64,000 bases of DNA from Gyromitra esculenta (taxonomy: Eukaryota > Ascomycota > Pezizomycetes > Pezizales > Discinaceae), in NCBI GenBank assembly GCA_038503075.1, contig JBCAML010000008.1, positions 682,001-746,000 on the forward strand, read 5' to 3'. The translations under genes were made by a program, and so were the position numbers. The notes under the pieces are model-generated. The model was not told the origin of the DNA and made no database searches. It worked only from the letters and a program-made list of their open reading frames with translations. Position 1 is the stretch's first letter, and each line of letters starts with the position of its first letter. Of the stretch, positions 62,101 to 64,000 are shown one piece after another.

Positions 62101-64000
62101 AAAGCCATGATAGACGACGCACGATAGACATGCAGAAAAAAGCACGAACGTGCTCTACAGCTCGTATAACTGTGAGACGCAAGATGATGCAACGTCTCGT
62201 GACGAATGCAGGTGGGCTTTGGGAATTGTTTACTGGAGTTCAGCGGTACGCTGGTTTGTGATATCCCTAATCTCATTTCTCCTCTCTGATCTCTCTCATC
62301 GATAATTACAAATCGGTCACGAAAAACCGAGGAGAGCTAGTCACGAACTAAAGTAGCATTCAGCAGCAGAAGTTCTGATTTCGAAAGAAAGGTCAGGAAA
62401 GAATAACACAGTTTTTTTTCCCTTTCATGCCACTCCACTGCTTATCTATGCCAACCTCCCTCACAAAGGAGGAAACGACCCTCATTTTGGTCCACTCATA
62501 TGTCTGCTGTGAGAATCCACCGGAGGTTTCCGGTCCGAGGTTCAAATACCTTAAAAAAACCAATTTGAATGGATGGATGAATGGAACACCTGTAGTCTCT
62601 TTTTTTTCAAAAAAAAGGGCAGCAAAAAAAAAAAACCACACCCAGGGGCACGCACGTGCCTTTCCCCGCCGCTAATGCGTGCGATTCCGACGTTTACTCT
62701 ACTGTGGGGTTTATCGTTTCTCTGCGAATCAATAGCTGGCTTTTAAAAGCCACAATTACTTTTTCCTGGTACGTCTGAATCTTATTTTTATGTGATCTTG
62801 ATCTTTAAGTAGCGGTAGGTGGGGTGGGTTGTGCGCCTGTCTGCTTCGTACGCGTCAGTTGGTCTTCCTCCCCCGAGTCCGCTTTTTCCGCTTCCCCCGC
62901 GCGCGCTCACATTTTTTGCTTTGCTTTTCTGCATCAAGGGCAGTAAAACCACGAAAATCCAGATGACCTTGCTATCTATCGTTGGGCCACAAAAAACAGT
63001 GGCGAAAGGGCTGTCAACCGTAATCGTAAGATGTTTGCTTTAGAAGACACGTAGATAATGGCAGCGATGGTGGTGGTGGTGGCTAAACGAGACATGTTGC
63101 CAGTGAAGATACGATCAGTCTCTTTGCAAACAGAACTCCCGACTAAACTGTGACGATGAATCTGTTTTTAATCACTCAGAAAAAGCCCCCCTCCTCTCCC
63201 AGGGTGGATTTCGTTGGTATTCAAGAGTTTCTTTGTGTAGCCAGTTATAATCTATTTTTGCCCTGCCCTTGGGTGGGTTTTGAAGAGAACTAAACATCAT
63301 AAGATCTCACTCGAAAGATATGTGGAAGGAAATATTCGTTCCTACCAACCGATGTTTTTTTTTTAGAAAAAAACCCACTCTATTGCATGGAAATCTCTCG
63401 GCGGTGTTTCGGGTTGGGACACCCTTTATTATAGATGGTTGGTAGTGAAATAAGGTACCTATCACCCGCGATCGAATAGTGTCGAGTAAATCAGAATGAG
63501 ATCAGCTTCCCGGTTCGGTCGAATATTATCGCTACACAGAAGGAAAAAAAAAAGGGTCTTTAAAATACCCCACGAAAAGGTAAGCCACTCGCAGACCTCA
63601 TCGTTTTTTTCCTTTTCTATCCTCTCGCTTTTCCCCCTCTGAGTTGATTGCGTGATCAGCTAGTGACTGCATGATAGATAGAGTCCTTTGGATCCTCCGT
63701 TCGCCAAGTTGCACTCACTACTGGCAAGAAAATATATACTCTAGGGTGAGGAAGAAAGCTTGGTTACGAGTCTTTGCCGGGGTTTAATGATATTTCCAGC
63801 ATCTTTTTGAGGGGTCGAAGGGGGATACTTTACGCACAGCGTACTGCACTAGGGAGAAGGACAAATAACGGGCAAATGGAAATCGCCGATAAAGGCACAA
63901 GAGTAGATAGAACCCTATATCCTTTCTGCAGATGGATGCGTAGCGCAGGTTCTGCACAATGACTCCTACATTACCGTTTCCACATCATGCAATACGATTT
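59173..64000. other. intergenic, no gene seen to the window end
   Basis: Directly after the ara2-like stop there are tandem AATATCTG-like units (about 59183-59216). Further on there are GATACCTGT repeats (59650-59685), a CACCAC run (60205-60238), a GTATTGCATT run (61197-61222) and the GT microsatellite at 61687-61714. ORFs are at most about 128 codons and low-complexity on both strands. No tRNA or 5S rRNA pattern was recognised. Confidence 0.5.
61687..61714. repeat. (GT)14 microsatellite
   Basis: Fourteen uninterrupted GT units in the intergenic region at the right of the window. Confidence 0.95.

Noticed and set aside
62535..62550. tRNA B-box-like GGTTCAAATACC
   Set aside because: There is no matching A box or cloverleaf around it, so no tRNA gene.
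1..64000. Secondary-metabolite cluster, CRISPR array, rRNA or intact transposon
   Set aside because: I looked for synthase, transporter and oxidase sets, regular spacer repeats, conserved rRNA segments and transposase or reverse-transcriptase motifs, and saw none.

Overview
This 64 kb window is eukaryotic and almost certainly from a filamentous ascomycete (Pezizomycotina). The evidence is short introns of about 50-190 bp with GTATGT/GTAAGT-type donors, CTAAC-like branch points and CAG/TAG acceptors; eight genes whose proteins are typical of that group; very long non-coding intervals; and many microsatellites. The set (Cdc14 of the septation network, Mis13/Dsn1, an NsdD-type GATA factor, a FacB/Cat8-type regulator, a C2-type phosphatidylserine decarboxylase) is chromosomal core housekeeping and regulation. 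I see no biosynthetic cluster, intact transposase, rRNA, tRNA or CRISPR. The lineage cannot be fixed further from sequence alone; a Leotiomycete is a guess.

Layout, left to right. (1) 1-575, minus: 5' part of a cdc14 (SIN component) gene leaving the window. (2) 576-5652: gene desert with a 229 bp foldback element (1453-1681) flanked by TA. (3) 5653-6906, plus: HAD-family phosphatase resembling yeast Pyp1/YNL010W, four exons. (4) 6907-14392: second desert, with a second TA-flanked inverted-repeat element at 8710-8916 (207 bp, 41 bp arms). (5) 14393-18218, plus: psd2-like gene, eight exons, 1093 aa. (6) 19375-21819, plus: kinetochore MIND subunit Mis13/Dsn1, six exons. (7) 21820-29447: 7.6 kb leader/intergenic region full of microsatellites and pyrimidine tracts, in front of (8) 29448-31204, plus: NsdD/SUB-1/LTF1-type GATA factor, possibly with an extra 5' exon at 29237-29265. 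(9) 31205-39430: repeat-rich 3' side and desert. (10) 39431-42113, plus: glutamate-cysteine ligase (gcs1), ten exons including an 11 bp first coding exon. (11) 44401-47563, minus: FacB/Cat8-like Zn2Cys6 regulator of acetate and gluconeogenic metabolism, five exons. (12) 47564-55689: 8.1 kb desert. (13) 55690-57285, minus: SET-domain lysine methyltransferase-like protein, diverging from (14) 58093-59172, plus: intronless, very GC-rich aldo-keto reductase of the D-arabinose dehydrogenase (Ara2) type. (15) 59173-64000: no gene seen.

The genes do not form a pathway. Loose themes are cell division (cdc14, mis13), developmental and metabolic regulation (nsdD, facB) and antioxidant/redox metabolism (gcs1 for glutathione, ara2 for erythroascorbate). 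I found no new multi-gene system. The less ordinary observations are two probable non-autonomous transposons of Tc1/mariner-like structure, a cryptic in-frame upstream exon of nsdD, two stop-free 3n introns in the SET gene, complementary (GACA)n/(TGTC)n tracts downstream of nsdD, and an apparent excess of the palindrome TACATGTA in the non-coding DNA. All exon coordinates were derived by hand from reading frame, splice consensus and recalled family conservation; no alignment could be run.
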